Shown here piece after piece: positions 7,844 to 16,163 of a DNA stretch of 39,478 nt (positions are counted from its first letter, which is position 1; every line of letters begins with the position of its first letter). This DNA is from Candidatus Anammoxibacter sp. (lineage in GTDB: Bacteria > Planctomycetota > Brocadiia > Brocadiales > Anammoxibacteraceae). A program made the position numbers and the translations under genes. The notes under the pieces were generated by a model. That model ran no database searches and had not been told where the DNA came from. It saw only the letters and a list, made by a program, of their open reading frames with translations. The DNA lies in contig JAIQZQ010000109.1 in assembly GCA_021777105.1 (NCBI GenBank), forward strand, positions 1-39,478. The letters are read 5' to 3'.

Positions 7844-9340
7844 ATGCTATACGAAAAACCTGAACTTAAAAACCAGTATGAAAACTTTATTGGCGGTAAA
7901 TGGACGCCGCCGGTTGACGGCCAATATTTTGATGATATTACGCCAATCAGCAATGAGGTTATTACAAAAGCCCCAAGATCTAACGAAAAAGATATTGATT
8001 TGGCGATCGACGCGGCTGAAAAAGCGGCGAAAAGCTGGGGCAAAACCGCAGTGGCCGAAAGAAGCGCGTTGCTACTAAAAATAGCGGACAAAATTGAGCA
8101 AAACATCGAATTTCTGGCAAGGGTTGAGACCCTTGAAAACGGCAAAAGCATTCGCGAAACACTGGCCGCCGACATACCGCTGTCGGTTGACCATTTTCGA
8201 TATTTTGCCGGTGTCATTCGAGGCGAATCCGGCGAAGTCTCGGATGTTGACGCAAATACTATGACAATGGAAATACATGAGCCGCTTGGCGTTGTTGGGC
8301 AAATCATACCATGGAATTTCCCGATCTTAATGGCATGTTGGAAACTTGCGCCCGCGCTTGCCGCAGGCAATTGCGTTGTGTTAAAGCCGGCGGAACAGAC
8401 CCCTGTTTCTATTTTAGCAATGATGGAGTTGCTTGAAGATATCATTCCGCCGGGGGTGGTCAATATTGTAAACGGTTTCGGCCCTGAAGCCGGCAAACCT
8501 TTAGCGCAATCACCCAGAATCAAAAAGATAGCATTTACAGGCGAAACCACTACCGGACGTTTAATTGTTCAGTACACTTCGGAAAATATCATTCCGTTTA
8601 CATTAGAGCTTGGCGGCAAATCGCCCAACATATTTTTTGAAAGCGTTGGCCGTGAAGATGACTCGTTTTTTGACAAAGCGGTTGAAGGCTGCGTTATGTT
8701 TGCGTTAAACCAGGGCGAGGTTTGCACCTGCCCGTCGCGAGCGTTGATTCATGAATCAATTTACGATAAATTTATTGAAAAAGCCCTTGCCAGGGTGGCA
8801 AAGATTAAAGTGGGCGATCCTTTTGACAGCGATTCAATGATGGGCTCGCAGGCGTCAAACGATCAGTACGAGAAGATAAAGAGCTACCTTGAACTTGGCA
8901 AAAGCGAGGGAGCGGAAGTACTAGCCGGCGGCGAGACCATAACTCTCCCTAAATACCCAAACGGCTTTTACATTCAACCCACTGTTTTTAAAGGCAACAA
9001 CAAAATGCGCATATTTCAGGAAGAGATATTCGGCCCTGTATTAAGCGTAACGACTTTTAAAGACGACGCCGAAGCAATGGATATAGCCAACGATACCCTT
9101 TACGGCCTTGGAGCCGGAGTATGGTCGCGTGACATCCATCAAGCGCAACAATTTATGCGCGGAATTGAAGCCGGTAGAGTGTGGGTAAATTGCTACCATC
9201 TATATCCAACCCACGCATCATTTGGCGGTTTCAAGAAATCAGGAATAGGGCGCGAAACACACAAAATGATGCTAAATCATTACAGAAGAACAAAGAACGT
9301 AATCATGTCATTTGACACAAACCCCACAGGATTGTTTTAA
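7844..9340 (+). CDS. NAD(P)-dependent aldehyde dehydrogenase (ExaC/AldB-like)
   Basis: 498 residues, full length. It oxidises an aldehyde to the carboxylate. Seen in the sequence: IIPWNFPI, the cofactor-binding KPAEQTPVS, FTGETTTGR, the general base E255 in LELGGKSPN, and catalytic C294 in NQGEVCTCPSR. The GEVCTC context and the DUF779 gene downstream match the acetaldehyde dehydrogenase group (ExaC/AcoD/AldB), in which DUF779 proteins are frequent neighbours. AGGAGG lies 7 bp before the ATG and the aminotransferase is 10 bp upstream. Acetaldehyde as substrate is inferred, not shown. Confidence 0.93.
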   Translation: MLYEKPELKNQYENFIGGKWTPPVDGQYFDDITPISNEVITKAPRSNEKDIDLAIDAAEKAAKSWGKTAVAERSALLLKIADKIEQNIEFLARVETLENGKSIRETLAADIPLSVDHFRYFAGVIRGESGEVSDVDANTMTMEIHEPLGVVGQIIPWNFPILMACWKLAPALAAGNCVVLKPAEQTPVSILAMMELLEDIIPPGVVNIVNGFGPEAGKPLAQSPRIKKIAFTGETTTGRLIVQYTSENIIPFTLELGGKSPNIFFESVGREDDSFFDKAVEGCVMFALNQGEVCTCPSRALIHESIYDKFIEKALARVAKIKVGDPFDSDSMMGSQASNDQYEKIKSYLELGKSEGAEVLAGGETITLPKYPNGFYIQPTVFKGNNKMRIFQEEIFGPVLSVTTFKDDAEAMDIANDTLYGLGAGVWSRDIHQAQQFMRGIEAGRVWVNCYHLYPTHASFGGFKKSGIGRETHKMMLNHYRRTKNVIMSFDTNPTGLF

Positions 9341-9370
9341 TCTAATATTGTAGTTTTTATAAACATTATA

Positions 9371-9442
9371 AATAGTGGCACAGGCATCCTTGCCTGTGTT
9401 TCAATTGATCACCCTGGTACCAAGCCCCTGCTTGGTACCAGG
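9371..9442. repeat. Chimeric hairpin repeat, copy 3 with GGTACC palindrome
   Basis: 9371-9406 is identical to the first half of the repeat at 5988. Its second half is replaced by a perfect 12-bp inverted repeat, CCTGGTACCAAG (9413-9424) with CTTGGTACCAGG (9431-9442), loop CCCCTG. It lies between the aldehyde dehydrogenase and DUF779 genes and could end transcription or stabilise the 3' end. The remainder of 9341-9638 shows no gene. Confidence 0.85.
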
Positions 9443-9638
9443 CAATTCGAGAACTTTGTTGGTTCAATGTCTCCGACTTGAACCACATCTGACATTAACT
9501 ATACTCCGTATATAAATGAACACTTGGCAGCTTGCCTGCCTTAGTGAGAATTATCCCCTGAGGGGAGAATAAATTAACATACATTATTGAATAGTTTAAG
9601 GGTGTGTAAAAAACATATAGATAAATAGGGGGCATCAT

Positions 9639-10007
9639 ATTTACGAACGAGTAGATATAACCGAAAAAGCGCGCGAATACGTTGACAAACTTCGCGCCCA
9701 ACACGGCGAATTGTTATTCCACCAAAGCGGCGGTTGTTGCGACGGCTCATCCCCAATGTGCCTGAGCGTAAATGACCTGATAATCGGCAAATCAGACACG
9801 CTGCTCGGCGAGATCCACGGCTGCAAATTCTACATTTCAAAAGACCAGTTTCAACGCTGGAAGAACACACATCTGACAATAGACGTAACAGACGGCCGAG
9901 GAGCCAGCTTCTCCCTTGAAATCCCCCTGGGCGTCCGTTTCATCACAAAATCCCGCCTATTCACGGAAAAAGAGCTGGCAGATCTTAGGCCTGTGGAGTT
10001 TGGATGA
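9639..10007 (+). CDS. DUF779 family protein, apparent ATT start
   Basis: 122 residues if read from ATT 9639. The core HQSGGCCDGSSPMC is the signature of DUF779, small Cys-rich proteins commonly next to acetaldehyde dehydrogenase genes; their role is not established. The frame is open upstream to a stop at 9618 but contains no ATG, GTG or TTG before TTG 9711. Starting at TTG 9711 would cut into the family core. AGGGGG at 9627-9632 lies 6 bp before ATT 9639, which gives IYERVDITEKAREYVDKL, a normal family N-terminus. Either ATT is used or the ATG has mutated. Confidence 0.85.
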   Translation: MYERVDITEKAREYVDKLRAQHGELLFHQSGGCCDGSSPMCLSVNDLIIGKSDTLLGEIHGCKFYISKDQFQRWKNTHLTIDVTDGRGASFSLEIPLGVRFITKSRLFTEKELADLRPVEFG

Positions 10008-10191
10008 GCATTCAACGGTTTTAAAGGAAATTAAAAAAATACCCACAAATCAAAGCTTGACCTACAAGCGCCCATTTGCTAACCTTTTATGCTGACAGTT
10101 GGTATTGAATACCGCAGGTTTTGATAATTTCCAAGGCGTGTTTACTCAGTGTTAAAGAATTTAAAAATCAGGGCAAAGTTTATATTGATCT

Positions 10192-11847
10192 TTGTTTGCG
10201 TTATTGGTTTTTCGTTGTCCGGTACTTGATGATCAGTTGAAAGATTTTCAACGCGCTTATGAGTATGTTGACGTCATGCTGGCTAACCCTCATGGACAAA
10301 TTGTGTATAACACGAATGACTCCCATATTGAAACCGATATAGACAACTCTTTTTATGACATCAATGCCAAGGCGTTTATAGAGGGCAGGAAAGATGTATA
10401 TTTCTCGGAAGTGTATAAAAGCCCATTTGCCGGCTATAAGTACGGCATGTTTATAACAGCTCCGATTCATAACCTTGAGAATAAATTCGTCGGCGTTATT
10501 GCGCTTGAAGTTGATATGGGCCATGTCTATGAATTAATACTCGACAGAACCTGGCTTGGCGCCACCGGGGAAACATTAATCGGAAAATGTGTGGATAATA
10601 AAGCTGTGTTTTTGCATCCTTTGCGTCACGATGAAAATGCGGCGTTTAATAGATTTGCCTTTTTTAAGAATAAAACAGCCTTGCCAATTAAAGAAGCTGT
10701 TCATGGCCGAACAGGACATGGACTATCAATTGATTATCGCGGGCAACAAATTATAGCCGCGTGGAGGAACATCAAAGTAATGGATTGGGGCCTGGTGGCT
10801 AAAATTGACACAAATGAGGCATTTGCGCCTGTTCAAAAGCTAAAACTCATGGTTCTGGCTATAACTATAGTTGTTTTTGTAGTTGCGATATCAATTTTGT
10901 ATTTTTTTACCAGGTCTATTATTAAACCTGTTATAAATTTATCAAATATTGCTTATAAAATCACAAAAGGGGACTTAAATCACAAGATCGAAGTAAAAAC
11001 TTTTGATGAAATCGGCTATTTATCTGATTCTTTTAATAAAATGATAGCCAGTTTAATGGAATTTAGATCAAATTCTGAAATAGCCAACAAAAAAATCACA
11101 GAGAAAAACAATGATTTACAGTCCCTAGTGAATCAATTAAAAGAATCGCAGTCCATGCTCGTGCAATCCGAGAAGATGAGCGCAGTGGGAACACTAGCAG
11201 CCGGCATAGCGCATGAATTAAACAATCCACTGATGGTGATAATCAACTTTGTTCAGTACTGCATAAAACACACTCCTTCCAGTGACAAAAAATCATCAAT
11301 ACTTAAAGACGTTGAGCTTGAAGCTAAACGGTGCTCTGATATAGTAAGCAATCTGTTAACATTTTCACGAACAGGGAGAGATGAGGATGGCGTGTTTGAG
11401 AAAGCCAATTGCCCCGAAATCCTAAACAGGGTATTTAGACTGTTGGATTACAGAATTGAGAACGAAAACATTTACGTTCAAAAAAATTACAATGGCGATA
11501 TGCCTGATATTCAGGCAAACATCAATAATATCCAACAGCTGTTTTTAAATATTTTAACCAACGCTTTTGACGCCCTGGATGGAGCGGATAAAAAGGAAGT
11601 TAATATTATGATCAAGAATGATCGCGAAAATGTTTACATAACTATTTCCGATACCGGGCCGGGTATTGGCCCCGACATTATTGAAAATATTTTTGACCCG
11701 TTTTTTACAACCAAAGCGGTGGGGGAGGGCACAGGTTTAGGGCTTTCTATTTGCAATAATATTGTAAATGAGCATAATGGGAAGATAACTTGCAAAAGCA
11801 TTCCTGATAAAGGCGCGACATTTAACATACAGTTGCCAAGATATTGA
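10192..11847 (+). CDS. dCache-type sensor histidine kinase, N-terminus disrupted
   Basis: 551 residues from TTG 10192, but the true N-terminus is broken. A GTG at 10149 in another frame encodes a basic stretch and membrane helix (KNLKIRAKFILIFVCVIGF) that stops at 10229, just where the sensor sequence (LDDQLKDFQ) begins in the present frame. What remains: paired PAS-like extracellular domains (~25-110 and ~120-210), membrane helix 219-239, HAMP ~240-292, coiled coil, H-box H341 in AAGIAHELNNP, and ATPase motifs DTGPGIG and GTGLGLSICNN. The helix-rich stretch that usually precedes the sensor is missing. A receiver gene follows after a dispersed repeat. The kinase core looks intact, but signalling from outside is doubtful. 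Confidence 0.8.
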   Translation: MFALLVFRCPVLDDQLKDFQRAYEYVDVMLANPHGQIVYNTNDSHIETDIDNSFYDINAKAFIEGRKDVYFSEVYKSPFAGYKYGMFITAPIHNLENKFVGVIALEVDMGHVYELILDRTWLGATGETLIGKCVDNKAVFLHPLRHDENAAFNRFAFFKNKTALPIKEAVHGRTGHGLSIDYRGQQIIAAWRNIKVMDWGLVAKIDTNEAFAPVQKLKLMVLAITIVVFVVAISILYFFTRSIIKPVINLSNIAYKITKGDLNHKIEVKTFDEIGYLSDSFNKMIASLMEFRSNSEIANKKITEKNNDLQSLVNQLKESQSMLVQSEKMSAVGTLAAGIAHELNNPLMVIINFVQYCIKHTPSSDKKSSILKDVELEAKRCSDIVSNLLTFSRTGRDEDGVFEKANCPEILNRVFRLLDYRIENENIYVQKNYNGDMPDIQANINNIQQLFLNILTNAFDALDGADKKEVNIMIKNDRENVYITISDTGPGIGPDIIENIFDPFFTTKAVGEGTGLGLSICNNIVNEHNGKITCKSIPDKGATFNIQLPRY

Positions 11848-11858
11848 AAAATGCCTGA

Positions 11859-11977
11859 AATGAAATAAAACCCTAAAGGGTAAAGGGTAAATTCCAACAA
11901 CCTCTCTGCCTGTTGAAGTTTAGGCTTTAGCCTTTTATTCAATGGCTAATTTCGAGACCATAATGATTTTGAGTATA
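11859..11977 (+). repeat. Dispersed ~115-bp intergenic repeat, copy 2
   Basis: It matches 136-248 from AATGAAATAAAACCCTAAAG to GAGTAT, with an AAGGGTA duplication and scattered changes, and includes the palindrome AGGCTTTAGCCT. It sits between the sensor kinase and receiver genes, splitting what would normally be a tight two-component pair. Confidence 0.7.
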
Positions 11978-12024
11978 AATTGGCAATGATATTTTTTTTA
12001 TTTTATTAACGCGGAGGCAATTAC

Positions 12025-12393
12025 ATGGCAAAAAATATTTTAGTGATTGACGACGATGAAGGCATTAGAAAATCTTTCATTTTATCGCTTGAGGAAACAA
12101 ATTATACGGTTGCGGAGGCGGAATCAGGCGAACGAGGCATAAAAATGTGCGCAGGCGGCAATTACGACCTGATATATCTTGATTTAAAGATGCCGGGCAT
12201 GAACGGTATTGACGTTTTAAGAGAAATTCGCAAAAATGATAAAAATGTTAATATTTATATAGTCACTGCTTTTCACAAAGAGTTCCTGAGCCAACTTAAT
12301 AGCGCATCAGAGGAAGGTATTAAATACGAATTGCTTAGAAAACCTTTGGAAGCGAGCCAAATTGTCGAAGTGACAAAAAGTATATTAAATTAA
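12025..12393 (+). CDS. Single-domain response regulator (CheY-like)
   Basis: 122 residues, receiver domain only. The acidic pocket is D10/D11 in VIDDDEG, the phosphoacceptor is D53 in IYLDLKMPGMNG, Thr is in YIVTAFH, and K103 is in LLRKPLE. There is no output domain, so it works by protein contact or as a phosphorelay step. The probable partner is the histidine kinase 178 bp upstream. A GGAGG-type site precedes the ATG. A LON-domain gene starts 24 bp downstream on the same strand. Confidence 0.92.
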   Translation: MAKNILVIDDDEGIRKSFILSLEETNYTVAEAESGERGIKMCAGGNYDLIYLDLKMPGMNGIDVLREIRKNDKNVNIYIVTAFHKEFLSQLNSASEEGIKYELLRKPLEASQIVEVTKSILN

Positions 12394-12417
12394 GAACCTT
12401 AATAATATCAATACCAT

Positions 12418-12957
12418 ATGCTATTAGATCTGTTTCCGCTTAACGCGGTTTTGTTCCCGCATCAAAAAATCCCTCTACAGATTTTTGAACCACGATACCT
12501 GAGTTTAATTGAAAACTGCCGGAAAGAGAACCGCGCATTTGGCGTGTGTTTAATACGCGAGGGCAAAGAGGTAGGGGCGCCGGCGATACCAAATGAAACA
12601 GGAACTTCCGCGCTAATTGAAGAGTTTAGCAGGGCGGCCGGCAACCTTTTTCATATTGTTATCAAAGGTGAAAAAAGGTTTAAAATAAAACGGATTATCC
12701 AGGAACAACCCCATATTCAAGCTGAAATAGAGTGGATAGACAATAAACCACCGCAATTTCCAGGAGATTATAGCCGCCTGCGTTCAGTTATAAAATTGAT
12801 GGTAAATGGGAAATTTCCAATACCTGATGAAGAGAATGAATTCTTTGGCCTGGTAGGGGCCTTGATTTCATTCAGCATACCGGAAAAACAGCAAATCATT
12901 GAACTGGAAACAGATAAAGTTATTCCCGCGTTGACGAAATATATGGAATCATTATAA
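12418..12957 (+). CDS. LON substrate-binding domain protein
   Basis: 179 residues containing only the N-terminal (substrate-binding) domain of Lon proteases: FPLNAVLFPHQKIPLQIFEP is followed by RYLSLIENCRKENRAFGVCL and RFKIKRIIQEQPHIQAEIEW. There is no AAA+ or protease domain. Stand-alone LON-domain proteins are common and mostly uncharacterised. The start lacks a clear ribosome binding site. The next gene, an atypical radical-SAM-like protein, begins 6 bp after the stop, which suggests co-translation. Confidence 0.88.
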   Translation: MLLDLFPLNAVLFPHQKIPLQIFEPRYLSLIENCRKENRAFGVCLIREGKEVGAPAIPNETGTSALIEEFSRAAGNLFHIVIKGEKRFKIKRIIQEQPHIQAEIEWIDNKPPQFPGDYSRLRSVIKLMVNGKFPIPDEENEFFGLVGALISFSIPEKQQIIELETDKVIPALTKYMESL

Positions 12958-12963
12958 CCTGTA

Positions 12964-14136
12964 ATGTATACAAAAATAAAAAAATCCGGCCTGGTTATTG
13001 TTTTTGATCAAACCGGCTTTGAAAATAATAAAATATTCGGTTGGATTCCAATAGAACATCTTGTGAAATCTGACAATTTAGCATTTAAGTTGCCAAACGG
13101 CAAAATGAAGTTTATCAAATCCGGTTGGATTGTAAACGATAAATACGCTTCTGAACTTTTCAGATACGCAACGCTTGAAATAACCGATAAATGCGCAGTT
13201 ACATGCGTTAATTTTTGCGCTCGATCAATAAAACGGCGTAATAACCAATCTGACTACAATTTCACAACGCTGGAATTTGCTAAAACAATTGCGGAACACA
13301 GCGCGCGCAATCATGATGTGATAAAGAAACGTTACGGTTTTACGGCTATAAGCGACACAGCGTACGGCAACTCAAACCGGTTGACATTTGAAGATTTCGC
13401 AAAAATCCATGTTAACAGGAGAACTCCGCAACCCGCCATTTGCATTAGCGGCGGAGAGCCGACAGAAAACAAAGAGTATAGACGTATTTTAAAATCTATT
13501 ATGGAGTTAGCCGACAATAACGACATTAAAGTTGTGTTTGCAACTAATTTGACAAATTGTTTTGAGGAAGGTTTTTTTGATTTTTTTGCGGACCTTTCAA
13601 ATAAACACACAGGCAGGATAGAACTGCAACTTTCATATAACACGGCTTTGATTAACGCATACAATAAACTGGCATCAACCGGCGCAGAAAACTTGATGCT
13701 GGGTAATAGATTCAATTGCGCAAAAGTTGATGTAAAAGATAAACATTTACTTTTGAGCTTTATAGATTACGCTTTTAACGAGTGTTTTAAACGCGACGTT
13801 AATATTATCATGCTGCGCATCACCAGAAATGAATCTTTAAACGATTTGCTTGAGTCGGAAGTGATTAATCATTTTATAACAAAACGAGGCGCGCGAAAGA
13901 TTAAATGTTATGGAGAGAGGCTTGAAGAAAATAATTTTGCGCAGCAAGCCGGCGTTGAATTGAACTACTATATGGCGTCGACCGCGCAGGCTGGTTTTGC
14001 TGAAAAACATAGAAATAACGAGAGACTGTTGCGCAAAACATTTCCCGACGAAATTTATGCGGCTGCAAACGGCAGAATATTCCCGCACATGGCATGGCGC
14101 GCCGGCAATTTTGGATGGATTGGAACAAGAGAGTAA
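12964..14136 (+). CDS. Atypical radical-SAM-like protein with C-x3-C-x3-C motif
   Basis: 390 residues, family not recognised. After a ~65-residue N-terminal beta-rich segment comes YATLEITDKCAVTCVNFCAR, which has the context of a radical SAM cluster loop but with Cys at 77, 81 and 85 (C-x3-C-x3-C rather than C-x3-C-x2-C). AICISGGEPTENKEY (GGEP at 163-166) is a standard SAM-binding motif, and FATNLTN and LQLSYNT look like later barrel strands. There is no SPASM-type Cys cluster at the C-terminus. It lies 6 bp after the LON-domain gene. The reaction is unknown, and loss of the cluster cannot be ruled out. Confidence 0.75.
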   Translation: MYTKIKKSGLVIVFDQTGFENNKIFGWIPIEHLVKSDNLAFKLPNGKMKFIKSGWIVNDKYASELFRYATLEITDKCAVTCVNFCARSIKRRNNQSDYNFTTLEFAKTIAEHSARNHDVIKKRYGFTAISDTAYGNSNRLTFEDFAKIHVNRRTPQPAICISGGEPTENKEYRRILKSIMELADNNDIKVVFATNLTNCFEEGFFDFFADLSNKHTGRIELQLSYNTALINAYNKLASTGAENLMLGNRFNCAKVDVKDKHLLLSFIDYAFNECFKRDVNIIMLRITRNESLNDLLESEVINHFITKRGARKIKCYGERLEENNFAQQAGVELNYYMASTAQAGFAEKHRNNERLLRKTFPDEIYAAANGRIFPHMAWRAGNFGWIGTRE

Positions 14137-14235
14137 AGTCGTTCGCAGCTTTTAATAAAATGGCATTAATAAGACAAATCTTCATTTGATCTCTCAGTAA
14201 TCTATGTTATAATCCTTAATAATTTGGGCAAAACG

Positions 14236-14784
14236 ATGCAAATAGGGCTAATGGAAACAGAGCGCTGTATATTGCGCCGCTTTACAATTGAAGACGTAGA
14301 CGAAGCGCACATGGCGTTTGATATACACCCGAGTGTGTATAGATTTGATCCTGGATACATGCGATCTATTGAAGAACGAAAACTACTGATAGAAAACAAA
14401 ATTGTAGAGTACTCATCCTCAAACGGCCTGGGCGGTTTGGCGATTGTGGAGAAAAATACTGGAACGTTAATAGGGAATTGTGGAATACATGGTTGTTTAT
14501 CTGAACTTGAAAAGTACGAACCGGGGCCATTTGAGAGATCCTTAGAGATTGAACTCTACTACAAATTGCGTTTTGATTACTGGGGCAAAGGGTACGCTAC
14601 AGAGGCATGCAAAAGAGCGCTAATTTACGCATTTTCCGACCTGAAAGTCCGGAGGATAATAACTAAAACCAGCTCTGAAAACATTGAATCTATTAATCTT
14701 TTGAGCCGATTAAACATGAAAATGACCAAAACTGATAAAACAAACGAAGTAATTGGAGCGCTTTACAACACTATATTAAAGTAG
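14236..14784 (+). CDS. GNAT family N-acetyltransferase (RimJ/RimL-like)
   Basis: 182 residues from ATG 14236, preferred to TTG 14224. The opening METERCILRRFTIEDVDEAH is typical of RimJ/RimL-type acetyltransferases. IELYYKLRFDYWGKGYATEACKR holds the acetyl-CoA pyrophosphate loop (normally Q/R-x2-G-x-G/A; here YWGKGYA), and KTSSENIESINLLSRLNM is the usual C-terminal motif. Such enzymes acetylate protein N-termini, amino acids or antibiotics; the target here is not evident. It appears to be a single gene. Confidence 0.85.
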   Translation: MQIGLMETERCILRRFTIEDVDEAHMAFDIHPSVYRFDPGYMRSIEERKLLIENKIVEYSSSNGLGGLAIVEKNTGTLIGNCGIHGCLSELEKYEPGPFERSLEIELYYKLRFDYWGKGYATEACKRALIYAFSDLKVRRIITKTSSENIESINLLSRLNMKMTKTDKTNEVIGALYNTILK

Positions 14785-14824
14785 TTTTTAACATTTATGA
14801 TAAAAGGAAAGGATTACAAAACAG

Positions 14825-15307
14825 ATGCCGTCATTTGATATTGTTTCAGAATTAACGATGCATGAGGTCAATAATGCTATTGACCAGGCAAACAAAGAGA
14901 TAACAAACAGGTTTGATTTTAAAGGAGCAAACGCTAAATTCACAATAGATGATAATGTTGTGAGTATGGTCGCAAAAACAGATTTCTTTTTAGAACAAAT
15001 GCTTATAATTCTAAAGACCAAGCTAAGCAAACGCGGCATAGATATTACGTGCCTGAAACTGGATGAAATCAAAATTGCCGTTAATGAATCAAAACAGCTC
15101 GTTACTTTACGCCAGGGCCTTGAACAATTACTAGCCAAAAAGATAGTCAAAATGATTAAGGAAACAAAAATAAAGGTTCAAGCAGCTATTCAGGGCGAAA
15201 AAATCCGCATTACTGGTAAAAAGAGAGATGATTTACAGGAAATAATAGCATTTCTAAAAGAGGCTGATATTGATATGCCTTTGCAATTTGACAATTTCAA
15301 GGACTAG
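14825..15307 (+). CDS. yajQ: YajQ family nucleotide-binding protein
   Basis: 160 residues, the normal family length. The N-terminus PSFDIVSELTMHEVNNAIDQ and ITNRFDFKGANAKF are the hallmark of YajQ, as is the end IDMPLQFDNFKD. The protein has two ferredoxin-like folds that bind nucleotide or RNA; a Xanthomonas homologue is reported to bind cyclic di-GMP and act with a transcription factor. GGAAAGGA lies about 10 bp before the ATG. A Crp/Fnr regulator follows 115 bp downstream. Confidence 0.95.
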   Translation: MPSFDIVSELTMHEVNNAIDQANKEITNRFDFKGANAKFTIDDNVVSMVAKTDFFLEQMLIILKTKLSKRGIDITCLKLDEIKIAVNESKQLVTLRQGLEQLLAKKIVKMIKETKIKVQAAIQGEKIRITGKKRDDLQEIIAFLKEADIDMPLQFDNFKD

Positions 15308-15402
15308 GAGCCTTGAATAGAGGACGTTTAACGCAAATCTTAAAGAAATAGATAATTTTTAAAACGTCTGATAATAATTATTATGTTATGTTAAAAGTAG
15401 GG

Positions 15403-15421
15403 AAACCTGCTTTTCAGGTTT
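15403..15421 (+). promoter_or_regulatory. Hairpin abutting the Crp/Fnr gene start
   Basis: AAACCTG (15403-15409) and CAGGTTT (15415-15421) can pair around a CTTTT loop, and the stem ends 1 bp before ATG 15423. The likely ribosome-binding bases AGTAGGG just precede or enter the stem, so folding could limit initiation. A 14-bp AT palindrome lies at 15371-15384. Function is inference. Confidence 0.35.
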
Positions 15422-15422
15422 A

Positions 15423-16094
15423 ATGCTAGAAATTCTCAAAAAAATACCATTCTTTTCTGATATGCCTGAAGACGATCTTGAAAAGATAAAGAGTATAGTT
15501 ATTGACAAGAAATACAGCAAACGCGCGCATGTATTTTCTGAAGGCCAGGAAGCCGATGGTTTTTATTTTGTGAATTCCGGCAAAGTAAAGATATTTAAAC
15601 TATCGCCCGAGGGCAAAGAACATGTTTTGCATATTTGTGGAGCCGGTGAGATGTTTGCTGAAGCCGCAATGTTTTCAGGGAAAGCATATCCTGCGTATGC
15701 GGAAACAATAGCAGAATCATCTCTATTGTTTATTCAAAAAAAGAAATTTTTAGAATTGATAAAAAATGATCCTGAAATCAGCATTAAAATGCTTGGAGCG
15801 CTTTCAACAAAACTTAGAAAATTTGCGGCAACAATTGAAGATTTATCACTAAAAGAGGTATCGGCAAGATTAGCCAGATATCTTATCGAACTCGCCGATA
15901 AAAACAAATCCAACAAATTCAAACTTGATATGAAAAAAACAGACCTTGCCTTAAAACTCGGAACTGTTAGCGAAACACTGTCAAGAACTCTTAAAAAACT
16001 AAAAGATAAGGGAGTTATAGACTCAGACAAAAACCAGATTACAGCGCTTGACATGGAATCGTTAAATGAAATTGCGAACGGAATGAAAATCTAA
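15423..16094 (+). CDS. Crp/Fnr family transcriptional regulator
   Basis: 223 residues. The cyclic-nucleotide-binding-type domain (~10-120) includes VFSEGQEADGFYFVNSGKVK and GAGEMFAEAAMFSGKAYPA. A long dimer helix and a winged helix-turn-helix (~150-215) follow, with LALKLGTVSETLSRTLKKLK as the recognition region. The N-terminal Cys cluster of oxygen-sensing FNR is absent, so a different effector (a cyclic nucleotide, heme-bound gas or another ligand) is likely. The spacing from yajQ and the hairpin at the start suggest its own expression control. Confidence 0.92.
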   Translation: MLEILKKIPFFSDMPEDDLEKIKSIVIDKKYSKRAHVFSEGQEADGFYFVNSGKVKIFKLSPEGKEHVLHICGAGEMFAEAAMFSGKAYPAYAETIAESSLLFIQKKKFLELIKNDPEISIKMLGALSTKLRKFAATIEDLSLKEVSARLARYLIELADKNKSNKFKLDMKKTDLALKLGTVSETLSRTLKKLKDKGVIDSDKNQITALDMESLNEIANGMKI

Positions 16095-16119
16095 TTAATG
16101 CAGATAATGAATAGATGAT

Positions 16120-16163
16120 GAATAAAAGGCTATAGCCTTAACTCCGGCAGCTTTGTTGAACTA
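16120..16163 (-). repeat. Dispersed repeat, copy 3 (partial, inverted)
   Basis: GAATAAAAGGCTATAGCCTT followed by AACTCCGGCAGCTTTGTTGAA matches the reverse complement of the middle of the repeats at 136 and 11859. It reaches the stop codon of the small membrane protein gene. Confidence 0.5.

Noticed and set aside
7816..8550. 244-codon open frame antisense to the aldehyde dehydrogenase gene
   Set aside because: It mirrors a strongly conserved enzyme gene, is low-complexity Ser/Ala/Ile-rich, and has no family resemblance.
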